DNA from: Gardnerella greenwoodii 00703Dmash | GTDB lineage: Bacteria; Actinomycetota; Actinomycetes; Actinomycetales; Bifidobacteriaceae | NCBI RefSeq assembly: GCF_000263635.1 | Contig: NZ_ADEV01000011.1 | Coordinates: 1-64,000 of the forward strand | Length of the DNA stretch: 64,000 nucleotides | Direction: 5' to 3' | Shown: piece by piece, positions 53,548 through 60,971 of the stretch | Layout of the letters: every line of letters begins with the position of its first letter | How positions within the stretch are numbered: position 1 is the first letter of the stretch | Notes under the pieces: generated by a model | Told to the model about the DNA's origin: nothing | The model's input: the letters and a program-made list of their open reading frames with translations, nothing else | The model's database searches: none | Translations under genes and position numbers: made by a program

Positions 53548-54486
53548 ATGACTTCAATAATCCTGGATTGCGATCCTGGTCATGATGATGCAATGGCTAT
53601 TTTGTTAGCACTTGGCAATCCGAATATCGACTTGATTGGCGTAACAACTGTTGGCGGCAACCAAAGCCTCGAAAAAGTCACGTATAATGCGCGCGCAACG
53701 CTGGAAATGGCACATGCTACGAATATTCCTGTGCACGCAGGCTGCGATCGTCCTATGATTCGTCCGCTGGAAGTTGCGGCTGCAGTCCACGGCGAAACTG
53801 GCTTGGACGGCGTAACTCTTCCGGAACCGACGCGCCCATTGGACGAAGGCCACGCTGTAAATTGGATCGTTGACACGATTATGAGCCACGAGCCAGGCAC
53901 AATTACTCTCGTTCCAACCGGCCCGCTTACGAATATTGCTATGGCTGTGCGCATGGAGCCTAGAATTGTTAGCCGCGTTAAGGAAGTCGTGCTTATGGGC
54001 GGCGGCTACCACGTTGGAAATTGGAGCGCGGTTGCAGAGTTTAATATTAAGACGGATCCGGAAGCTGCACACGTTGTGTTTAATGAGGCATGGCCTATTA
54101 CAATGGTTGGCCTTGATTTAACTCATCAGGCTCTTTGCACGCCGGAAGCTCAAGCAAAGATTGACGCAGTCGGCACGCCTCTTGCCGCGTTTGCCAGCGG
54201 TTTGATGGACTTCTTCCGCAAGGCATACCAGAATAATCAGGACTTTATTGATCCGCCTGTGCACGATCCTTGCACTATTGCGTATTTGATTGACCACAGT
54301 GTTGTTCAAACTCGTCGCTGCCCGCTTGACGTTGAAATTAAGGGTGATTTGACGCTTGGTATGACAGTTGCGGATTTGCGCGGACCTGAGCCTTCGGCTG
54401 ACGAGTGCCATACTCAGGTTGCTACGAAGCTTGATTTCAATAAATTCTGGGATTTGATTGTCGACGCGCTTAAGCGTATTGGCTAA
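53548..54486 (+). CDS. Inosine-uridine preferring nucleoside hydrolase
   Basis: Hydrolyses ribonucleosides to base and ribose for salvage. 313 residues. The Ca2+-binding N-terminal motif is LDCDPGHDDA (Asp7, Asp9, Asp13, Asp14). VGGN, the central LVPTGPLTNIA, MGGG, and the HDPCTIAYL motif near residue 240 complete the active site. The start is ATG 53548, with AAAGGAG 7 bases upstream; the open frame further back lacks a ribosome site. It is followed 60 bases later by an MFS transporter, suggesting an uptake-plus-cleavage unit. Specificity (RihA, RihB, RihC type) is not resolvable. Confidence 0.93.
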   Translation: MTSIILDCDPGHDDAMAILLALGNPNIDLIGVTTVGGNQSLEKVTYNARATLEMAHATNIPVHAGCDRPMIRPLEVAAAVHGETGLDGVTLPEPTRPLDEGHAVNWIVDTIMSHEPGTITLVPTGPLTNIAMAVRMEPRIVSRVKEVVLMGGGYHVGNWSAVAEFNIKTDPEAAHVVFNEAWPITMVGLDLTHQALCTPEAQAKIDAVGTPLAAFASGLMDFFRKAYQNNQDFIDPPVHDPCTIAYLIDHSVVQTRRCPLDVEIKGDLTLGMTVADLRGPEPSADECHTQVATKLDFNKFWDLIVDALKRIG

Positions 54487-54546
54487 TTGTACTAAAATTA
54501 TTGCGGATATTTTTCAAGTATTATCAAATACTGATACGAGGTTATT

Positions 54547-55971
54547 ATGACTGAGGTTTCATCTCCAGCGCCTTCCATGTTAGATAAAGGCGGCCGCTCA
54601 ATCGTAGCGCTAATGACTGCGCTTCTTGTGGCAATTTTTGCATTCCAGCTCAACGCTTCAATGCTGTCTCCAGCATTGGCAACGATGACAAAAGAGCTTC
54701 ACACAACCGATACGCAAATCGGCTTAACTCAAACGGTATTCTTCACTGCAGCAGCTTTGTTCTCGCTGTTTTTGCCGCGATTAGCTGATCTAGTTGGTCG
54801 TAAGAAGGTGCTTATTGGCATTTTAATTTCTACGATTTTAGGCTGCGTTGTTTCAGCTCTTGCTCCAGACGTTAACATTTTGATGATTGGCCGTATTTTG
54901 CAAGGTGCGTCTGGCCCTGTGGTTCCAATGTGCTTGATTATGCTGCGCGTTCGCGTTGCTGAAGAAAAGCGTTACGCAAGATTGATGGCAATCTTAACTT
55001 CTGTAAACGGCGGTATTGCAGGCGTTGACGCCCTTCTTGGCGGATGGCTTGCTGGCAATTATGGATTCCGTTCCGTATTCTGGACCATGGCCGGTATTGC
55101 TGTTGTTGCAGTTGTTATGGTTGTGCTTGCTGCGGATGAATCTCACGCTGAAGAAACGCCGCGAATGGACTGGCTGGGCGTTATAACTCTTGGTATTGCG
55201 TTCTTGGCAGCATATCTTGCAATTAATGAGATTGATAAGCTTGCTTCCGCAAACTTGACTATGATTGCAGGACTTGTGGTTGTGGCTGTTGTGTTCTTCG
55301 TTGTGTTCTGGAAGATTGAGGGCAATAGTGCAGCTCCGCTTGTTTCTACGCATTACATGAAGCAGCGTCGTACGTGGGGTCTTCTTTCTTGCACGCTTTT
55401 GACGATGACTGGCGTATTCGCTTTGATGAACGGCGTTGTGCCGCAGCTTGCGCAGGATGCGAAGGCTGGTGCGCATTTGGGTGCTGATGTTGTGAGCTTT
55501 GCAACGCTTACACCTTACGCAATTATTGGATTCCTGTTCGGACCTATTGCCGGTATTTTGGCCGCAAAGTTTGGATACCGTTTGGTGCTTCGCGTGGGAA
55601 TTTTGTTGAGCATGGTTGGTGTGCTTTTTGGCATTTATGTTGCTGGAGTTCCTTCTGTGTGGGCTCTTGTAGTGCTTTCGCTCGCTATGGGCGTAAGCTA
55701 CGCTGGTATTTCCAACATTATGCTTAACGGACTTGGTATTGTGCTTTCTCCAAAAGATAATCCAGGCTACTTGCCAGGCATGAATGCTGGAGCGTTTAAC
55801 TTGGGTGCTGGCTTGAGCTTTGCAATTCTTTACGCTGTGATGACAAATGTTGCAGGAACTAATGGTGCAACAGGCGGATACATGGCTTCTATGGTTGCGG
55901 GCATTGTGTTGCTTGCACTTGCGTTTGCTTGCTCCTTCTTAATCCCGAATCCTGAAGAAGTAAATAAGTAA
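54547..55971 (+). CDS. MFS transporter next to the nucleoside hydrolase
   Basis: A 474-residue polytopic protein with 12-14 predicted helices. The motif A loop is RLADLVGRKKVL (about residues 78-89), and the following GRILQGASG is typical of the family. The sequence resembles DHA-type permeases. Its position suggests nucleoside uptake or export of a salvage product, but that is inferred from the neighbour only. ATG 54547 has ACGAGGTT upstream. A strong hairpin follows at 55996. Confidence 0.85.
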   Translation: MTEVSSPAPSMLDKGGRSIVALMTALLVAIFAFQLNASMLSPALATMTKELHTTDTQIGLTQTVFFTAAALFSLFLPRLADLVGRKKVLIGILISTILGCVVSALAPDVNILMIGRILQGASGPVVPMCLIMLRVRVAEEKRYARLMAILTSVNGGIAGVDALLGGWLAGNYGFRSVFWTMAGIAVVAVVMVVLAADESHAEETPRMDWLGVITLGIAFLAAYLAINEIDKLASANLTMIAGLVVVAVVFFVVFWKIEGNSAAPLVSTHYMKQRRTWGLLSCTLLTMTGVFALMNGVVPQLAQDAKAGAHLGADVVSFATLTPYAIIGFLFGPIAGILAAKFGYRLVLRVGILLSMVGVLFGIYVAGVPSVWALVVLSLAMGVSYAGISNIMLNGLGIVLSPKDNPGYLPGMNAGAFNLGAGLSFAILYAVMTNVAGTNGATGGYMASMVAGIVLLALAFACSFLIPNPEEVNK

Positions 55972-55995
55972 GTTAAGTAGTGTTGTTTTTGACTG

Positions 55996-56030
55996 CAAAC
56001 GCCGGGGAATTTTCTCCGGCGTTTGTTGTT
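55996..56030. terminator. Terminator after the MFS gene, also a perfect unit of the 53-bp repeat family
   Basis: CAAACGCCGG (55996-56005) and CCGGCGTTTG (56016-56025) are exact complements around a 10-base loop, with a TTGTTG tail. It carries the CCGGCGTTTGTTG half of the dispersed repeat but with a symmetrical left half. Confidence 0.75.
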
Positions 56031-56092
56031 GCGTGACGACTTTCTGAGCTATTAGACTGTGGCGCGAGTTTATTTTCGTTATTCTTGGCTTT

Positions 56093-56620
56093 CGTCTATG
56101 AGTTTTGTAACTGATTTTGTTCTCTGGTTTTGACGAGGCTAGAAAATTTGTGTTTGCGTGCGTGTTTACTGTGGTTATGAGATGTGGCTGTGAGAGATAG
56201 GAATTACTTGTCTCGCAGCGCTACGCTCTTATACCTTATTTAGACTTAAAGGTTGCATAGTTAAGTTTAGTTTTTTACTTACTTTCTTTCAAAAATAGTT
56301 ATTTATCAAAAAGATATTACTATCGCTCCGCTTTTATATTGCTCGATCAAGCAATTCCTATCTCTCACTCGTAAATTCACACACCGTTGTTTTTGGTGTG
56401 GTAGGAAGAGTGCTTGGCGTAGTGTGCGCTGCAGCAATAATGCTAATGTTCGCTAATCAACAGGAATCAACGTTGCCTCGCTCAGTGCGAAAAATCTCAA
56501 ATCTCACCGCGCTGGTATTCGTACACTAAAGTCGCAAAACAAACTGTGGGTTGGTGTGTGGTATATGTGCCTGGTGTGATGTGTGCAGTAGCAATGATGC
56601 TAGTGTTCTTTAAGCAATAA
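56093..56620 (+). repeat. Intergenic mosaic repeat element, copy 2 (matches 6003-6704 inverted)
   Basis: 56093-56164 and 56476-56538 match the minus strand of the 6-kb locus closely, and 56549-56620 more weakly. A partial internal duplication is present: the TGCTTGGCG(T)...GCAGCAATAATGCTA segment near 56411-56450 resembles 56570-56603. Between the conserved blocks lies a 177-bp segment with terminal inverted repeats instead of the hairpin pair seen at 6296-6605. No ORF with a ribosome site was found in the 749-bp spacer. Confidence 0.75.
56191..56367. mobile_element. MITE-like 177-bp segment with 20-bp terminal inverted repeats
   Basis: TGAGAGATAGGAATTACTTG (56191-56210) and the reverse complement of 56348-56367 differ at one of 20 positions. 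The interior is AT-rich and non-coding. No clear target-site duplication is seen on the flanks, and no transposase is present, so a non-autonomous element is an inference. Confidence 0.5.
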
Positions 56621-56720
56621 ATACTTAACGTAAGCAGAGCAATACTGCAAAGCTACAGGAACATTTGCAGGAAAATGCGCGGCATTTGTTTCCTTTTGAG
56701 GTTACAGCTAAGCTAGAAGT

Positions 56721-57305
56721 ATGCATATTATTGCGGGACGTTTCAAATCTTTGCCACTTACTTCGGCGCAATCTTGCACACGGCCGACCACAGATCGCAC
56801 GAAAGAAGCCATATTTTCTAGGCTTGATTCGTGGGATGTTATGCACAATGCTCGCGTTCTTGATTTATTCGCCGGCACAGGTGCGTTAGGAGTTGAGGCA
56901 TTATCTAGAGGCGCGCGCGAGCTGGTTTCGGTTGAAGCGAACGCTCAGGCTGCGTCTCTTATACTTCGTACGGCGAAGACCTTGCAGAGTTCAAAATCTT
57001 GGGATTCTGCGCTTTCTATGAGGGTGATTCGAAAGCGCGCGGAGCAGTTCGTTGCAGATTATAGTGGGGAAGCGTTCGAGCTGATTTTTATTGATCCGCC
57101 TTATGCTTACGAAACTTCGGATTGTGAAAGTTTATTGGCTTCGATGATTACTAGTGGCGTTGCTAGTGTTGCGGCAGACACGCTGATTGTGCTTGAACGC
57201 AGCGCGCGTAGCGTCGCTCCGGCGGTTCCTGAGGGTTGGGAGCTGTTTGACACGCGCAATTACGGCGAAACTGCTGTGCTGTTTATTCAGCCTTCTCGCG
57301 ACTAA
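56721..57305 (+). CDS. rsmD: 16S rRNA m2G966 methyltransferase
   Basis: SAM-dependent methyltransferase acting on 16S rRNA guanine 966. 194 residues. The N-terminal MHIIAGRFKS and TRPTTDRTKEAIFSRL are diagnostic. The SAM-binding motif is VLDLFAGTGALGVEALSRGA (about 46-65), and the catalytic motif IV is DPPYAYE (about 123). The reading frame ends 9 bases from trmD on the opposite strand. Confidence 0.95.
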   Translation: MHIIAGRFKSLPLTSAQSCTRPTTDRTKEAIFSRLDSWDVMHNARVLDLFAGTGALGVEALSRGARELVSVEANAQAASLILRTAKTLQSSKSWDSALSMRVIRKRAEQFVADYSGEAFELIFIDPPYAYETSDCESLLASMITSGVASVAADTLIVLERSARSVAPAVPEGWELFDTRNYGETAVLFIQPSRD

Positions 57306-57314
57306 TCTTATTTT

Positions 57315-58139
57315 TCATAAGGTTTTGCGAGGGTGCTCGCCGGAAACTTCCCAGCCGAGAGCCATCAGCGTTTTTCGATCCGCTTTATCTAGCGCGCGGC
57401 AGTCAAGTCGCTCAATTAAATCCGGTCGAATCTCGCTAGTACGCGAAATCGCTTCGTCTCGGCGGAATCTGTCTACCTTCGCATGATTTCCAGAAGTCAG
57501 CACTTCCGGAACGCTTATACCGCGCCAAGTAGTCGGCCGCGTGTACTGATGATGCTCCAACAGTGCATCCGCACCAGTATAAGACTCTTCAACAATCGAC
57601 TCAGGATTTCCCATAAACCCAGGAATTAGGCGCGTAATCGCCTCAAGCATAACGCTTACTGCCACTTCGCCGCCGTTAAGCACGTAGTCACCAATCGAAT
57701 ATTCGCGCACGTCGATGCCTTTTGCGCGGTAATATTCCGGAATTCTAGCGTCGTAGCCTTCGTAGCGGCCGCATCCAAATAGCAAATGATTAGCGTGACT
57801 TAATTCCGTTGCATCTTTTTGCGTAAATAGTGGGGCAGAAGGGTTTGGGAAAATAAGAATTGGTAAATCTTGCGTATCTTGCGAATCCTGCGCATTTTTC
57901 TGATTCGGCAAATTCAGCAGCTCGTCTAAGCATTCAGCCCAAACTTCCGGCTTCATAACCATCCCGGCTCCGCCGCCAACAGGAGTATCGTCAACTGACT
58001 GATGCACATCGTGAGTCCACTTTCGCAAATTGTGTGCGCGAATCTGCAGAAGGCCGTTATTTTGCGCCTTGCCAAGCAGACTTAAATCGAGCATTTGAAA
58101 ATACTCGGGAAATACTGAAACAATATCGATGTCCATCAT
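57315..58139 (-). CDS. trmD: tRNA (guanine37-N1)-methyltransferase
   Basis: SPOUT-class methyltransferase forming m1G37 in tRNAs reading CNN/GNN codons, which prevents frameshifting. 274 residues. DIVSVFPEYF at the start, GGGAGMVMKPE, then LLFGCGRYEGYDARI and YSIGDYVLNGGEVA, the SAM-binding trefoil knot. A linker near residue 90 carries a Gln/Asp/Asn-rich insert (NQKNAQDSQDTQD). Last gene of the rpsP-khpA-rimM-trmD run. Confidence 0.96.
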   Translation of the reverse strand: MMDIDIVSVFPEYFQMLDLSLLGKAQNNGLLQIRAHNLRKWTHDVHQSVDDTPVGGGAGMVMKPEVWAECLDELLNLPNQKNAQDSQDTQDLPILIFPNPSAPLFTQKDATELSHANHLLFGCGRYEGYDARIPEYYRAKGIDVREYSIGDYVLNGGEVAVSVMLEAITRLIPGFMGNPESIVEESYTGADALLEHHQYTRPTTWRGISVPEVLTSGNHAKVDRFRRDEAISRTSEIRPDLIERLDCRALDKADRKTLMALGWEVSGEHPRKTL

Positions 58140-58168
58140 AATGCACTCTACTACGGAAACTACGGAAA

Positions 58169-58768
58169 CTACGAAAGCCCTGGAATTAAGCCGCCTGGAG
58201 GGTCAATAGTCAAATACCCTTCATCAACGTCAACCTCCGGCACAAGCGCCTCAACAAATGGCACAAGCGCAGTCTTATTATCGTCGTCAACCGGATTATT
58301 TAAGCGGATTTTTAGCAAAGATTGCGCACCGTCGAGCACATCCACAACTTTTCCAATAGTGCAAGCCGGCAGCCCCAGCTGATTTTCCTCGCAAAGCCGC
58401 GCTTGTAAACCGACCAAATCCTTAATATACCAAGCATTTTCGGCAGCAAGTTCTTGCGAATCTTCTGCAGGCGCATACAATTCCAAGCCATTAAGAGCTT
58501 CAGCGTCGTTGCGATTTTGTGATTCTTCAAACAGCAGAATCCAGCGATTTTTAAAAGTTCGTGCGCGCTCAATAACAAACTCGCGCTCGCCGTCGGCAGT
58601 GCATAACACGTTTCCAGGCTCGAAACGTTCGTAAGGTTCGTCGGTAAAGACTTGTACAGTTACTTCGCCTTTTAAACCTTGGGCTTTGCCGATACGACAA
58701 ACCCTCAGCAGGTCATTACGACTTTGCTGAGGGTTGTCAAAAGATTGTTGGTCTAAGGCCACGTTCAT
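58169..58768 (-). CDS. rimM: 16S rRNA processing factor
   Basis: Assembly factor that binds S19 and helps 30S head maturation. 199 residues. The N-terminal RimM barrel starts LLRVCRIGKAQGLKGEVTV. The PRC-barrel domain starts near residue 105 (AWYIKDLVGLQ). VPFVEALVPEVDVDEG near the end is typical. Its ATG begins one base after the khpA stop. Confidence 0.95.
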   Translation of the reverse strand: MNVALDQQSFDNPQQSRNDLLRVCRIGKAQGLKGEVTVQVFTDEPYERFEPGNVLCTADGEREFVIERARTFKNRWILLFEESQNRNDAEALNGLELYAPAEDSQELAAENAWYIKDLVGLQARLCEENQLGLPACTIGKVVDVLDGAQSLLKIRLNNPVDDDNKTALVPFVEALVPEVDVDEGYLTIDPPGGLIPGLS

Positions 58769-58769
58769 C

Positions 58770-59003
58770 TCACTTACGTACGTCCATAATGTCTACGCGC
58801 ACATTGTGATTGCTTAAAGCTTGCACAACAATGCGAATAGCATTAGCAGTACGACCGTTTCGGCCGATTACACGGCCAATGTCTTCAGGATTCACGCGCA
58901 CGCGCAGCAGTTCGCCGCGAGCGTTTTCGTGAGAACGCACCGACACATCATCTGGAAAATCCACGATGTTTTTAATGAGATGTTCCACAGCTTGAGCCAG
59001 CAT
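58770..59003 (-). CDS. khpA: KH-domain RNA-binding protein KhpA
   Basis: A 77-residue single KH domain with the GRNGRTANAIRIVV GxxG loop (IGRVIGRNGRTANAIR). In Gram-positive bacteria KhpA pairs with KhpB/EloR and influences envelope growth. It sits two bases after rpsP, the usual neighbourhood. Confidence 0.94.
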   Translation of the reverse strand: MLAQAVEHLIKNIVDFPDDVSVRSHENARGELLRVRVNPEDIGRVIGRNGRTANAIRIVVQALSNHNVRVDIMDVRK

Positions 59004-59005
59004 GA

Positions 59006-59488
59006 TTACTCAGCCTTTTCCTCGGCTTCGGCAGCTTCAGCGGCCTCTGCTGGTGCTTCAGCTGGAGCTTCTTCAGCTTCGTTTGCAGCAGCTTCTGCTG
59101 CGGCCTTTGCCTTTGCAGCGGCTTCAGACTTAGCGGCCTTCAACTTCTGAGCTTCAGCTTCAACAGCCTCAACGCGAGCCTGTGCATCTGGGCCAGCTTC
59201 GGAAGTCTTCAAAGTACCTTCAGCGCCGTCAAGACCCTTGAACTTCTGCCAGTCACCGGTGATCTTCAAGAGCTTCAACACTGGTTCGGTTGGCTGTGCG
59301 CCAACGCCAAGCCAGTACTGTGCTCGCTCAGAATCAATCTGAATCATAGATGGCTGCTTGTTTGGATCGTAAACGCCGATCTCTTCAATGGACTGACCGT
59401 TGCGCTTGTTGCGCGAATCAGAAATGACCACGCGGTAGAAGGCATAGAACTTCTTGCCGAGTCGCTTAAGACGAATCTTGGTTGCCAA
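59006..59488 (-). CDS. rpsP: 30S ribosomal protein S16 with an Ala/Glu-rich tail
   Basis: A 160-residue small-subunit protein. Residues 1-85 are the S16 fold ([37 protein letters not shown], then [16 protein letters not shown]). The remaining 75 residues are Ala/Glu/Lys-rich, a common actinobacterial extension. The start is TTG 59488, giving the standard ATKIRLKR N-terminus with AGGAGA 8 bases upstream; the frame continues upstream but that part is not S16. Confidence 0.94.
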   Translation of the reverse strand: MATKIRLKRLGKKFYAFYRVVISDSRNKRNGQSIEEIGVYDPNKQPSMIQIDSERAQYWLGVGAQPTEPVLKLLKITGDWQKFKGLDGAEGTLKTSEAGPDAQARVEAVEAEAQKLKAAKSEAAAKAKAAAEAAANEAEEAPAEAPAEAAEAAEAEEKAE

Positions 59489-59635
59489 AATGGCTCTCCT
59501 TATAACTAGAGTCGCGGAATTTCGTTCGGGTGTGGGGCACTCCTTGCGAGCTTCCACATGTTCCTCACGTGGTCGGGAAGAGGGCGCCGATTCACGCGAA
59601 TAACTTATCCATTATGCCTGCGCGCTTGGACGTTT

Positions 59636-60937
59636 TTATTCCAGAGAATATAGGGCGATTGATGCGATGTATGCAAGGTGATCAGTGCCGTCTATTACGG
59701 CGTTTTTTTGCCACACTGCTTTGGCGTGCAAGTTTTTTGCGCAAAATAGAACGTGATCAAGAGTAAGATTCGGCCATTTAAGCCAGGTAGGCCAAGTTTT
59801 TAGGCGCTTTCCAAGGCAAATAGAAGCGTCTAAAAATCCGGATTTTAAAAGAGAACGAAAACTTGGGTGGTCGATTGCTGAATTAAGATCGCCTGTAAGG
59901 ATTGTGAGAGTAGATAATTCGCAAGTTTCCGCAGTTTCTGTAGTTTCTGCAGCATTACCAACTTTTGCCAGCGCGCGGATTCCCTCACTCCAAGCAGAAC
60001 ATCCTCGCATTGGCGACTTTGGATGCGCGGAAGCAAACTTAACGCAAACGTTTTTTTCATCGCCAAAATCTAAGTAAGTTGTAACGCTAGGAACGCTTGC
60101 AGCCTCAATTTTTACAGCATTGTTGCAAGTAGAAATCGCGGAATATTGTGTAAAAATCGCGTTGAATCCACCGTTATTGTGCTCGCTTTTGCTACCTACG
60201 CAAGAAGTTGGAAAAATTTCGTAAATACCTAGTTTTTCAAGATTTTTTACTAAGGATTCGCTTAATTCTTGTAAAAGTAACGTGTTTACGTTGTATTTTT
60301 TCGCAGTTTCGATTATTTGAGCAGCATTCGCTTTTCCGTATCTGCAATTTAGTGTCATTACGCGGATCTCTTGATGCTGCTTTTCCCGGCATTTGTTGTC
60401 GTTTTGGCCTAATCTGACCACATTTGCCGTGTAATTTTCCGGCGCTTGTTTTCCGAATCCGTGTGTGTGGCCACAAAAGCCGTGTAATTTTCCGGCAAAT
60501 GTTGCTGTTTTGGCGTTTTTTGGAAACATTTGCCGTGTAATTTTCCGGCGTTTGTTGCTGTTTTGGCGGGTTTCGGAAACATTTGCCGTGTAATTCTCCG
60601 GCATTTGTAGTCGCGCGCTTCTAAACCTTCCAAACCAGTAAGGCGTATAAGACTTAAGTGAAATCAAAAATAGTACCGCGTAAGCAATGCATAAATATGC
60701 GTAAGATTGAGCGAAATTATACGATTGCGGATTTTTAGATGCGTACAGCACTTGCCATTCTGTAGCGAAAATACTGAAGAAAAGCAGTGCCACTACAACA
60801 TAAGTTGAAAGCGGAAGAAGCGCAATAATATACGGAAGTGGGTTATATTTATCCGCGCCAGCAGGCAGCCACCGAAGCAGCTGCCAGCAAAGAAGCGCCG
60901 CAAATATAACCCACAGAATCGCTAATACAAAACTCAT
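59636..60937 (-). CDS. Membrane-anchored endonuclease/exonuclease/phosphatase-family protein with an embedded repeat array
   Basis: A 433-residue protein. The N-terminal part has three hydrophobic helices (about residues 5-25, 32-55, 75-95). Residues about 110-185 are encoded by the 53-bp repeat array and read as low-complexity Lys/Asn/Thr-rich peptide. The EEP domain runs from about 190 to 433 with TLNCRYGKAN, LLQELSE (metal Glu), GDLNSAIDHPSF (Asp-x-Asn), LDHVLF and GTDHLAYIA (catalytic His), so the active-site residues are all present. The substrate is unknown; it could be a phosphodiester-containing lipid or a nucleic acid. It stands between rpsP and ffh. Confidence 0.85.
   Translation of the reverse strand: MSFVLAILWVIFAALLCWQLLRWLPAGADKYNPLPYIIALLPLSTYVVVALLFFSIFATEWQVLYASKNPQSYNFAQSYAYLCIAYAVLFLISLKSYTPYWFGRFRSARLQMPENYTANVSETRQNSNKRRKITRQMFPKNAKTATFAGKLHGFCGHTHGFGKQAPENYTANVVRLGQNDNKCREKQHQEIRVMTLNCRYGKANAAQIIETAKKYNVNTLLLQELSESLVKNLEKLGIYEIFPTSCVGSKSEHNNGGFNAIFTQYSAISTCNNAVKIEAASVPSVTTYLDFGDEKNVCVKFASAHPKSPMRGCSAWSEGIRALAKVGNAAETTETAETCELSTLTILTGDLNSAIDHPSFRSLLKSGFLDASICLGKRLKTWPTWLKWPNLTLDHVLFCAKNLHAKAVWQKNAVIDGTDHLAYIASIALYSLE
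60385..60612. repeat. 53-bp tandem repeat array, locus 6, inside a coding sequence
   Basis: GCCGTG cores start at 60426, 60479, 60532 and 60585, exactly 53 bp apart, with a partial unit before 60426. Each has TAATTTTCCGGC or TAATTCTCCGGC after the core, then a TTGTTGCTGTTTTGGC-type connector. The array is read on the minus strand within the EEP-family gene and has no stop in the frame used. Confidence 0.9.
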
Positions 60938-60971
60938 CTTCCGAATAGTCGCTTATTTTTCGAGTAATCGC

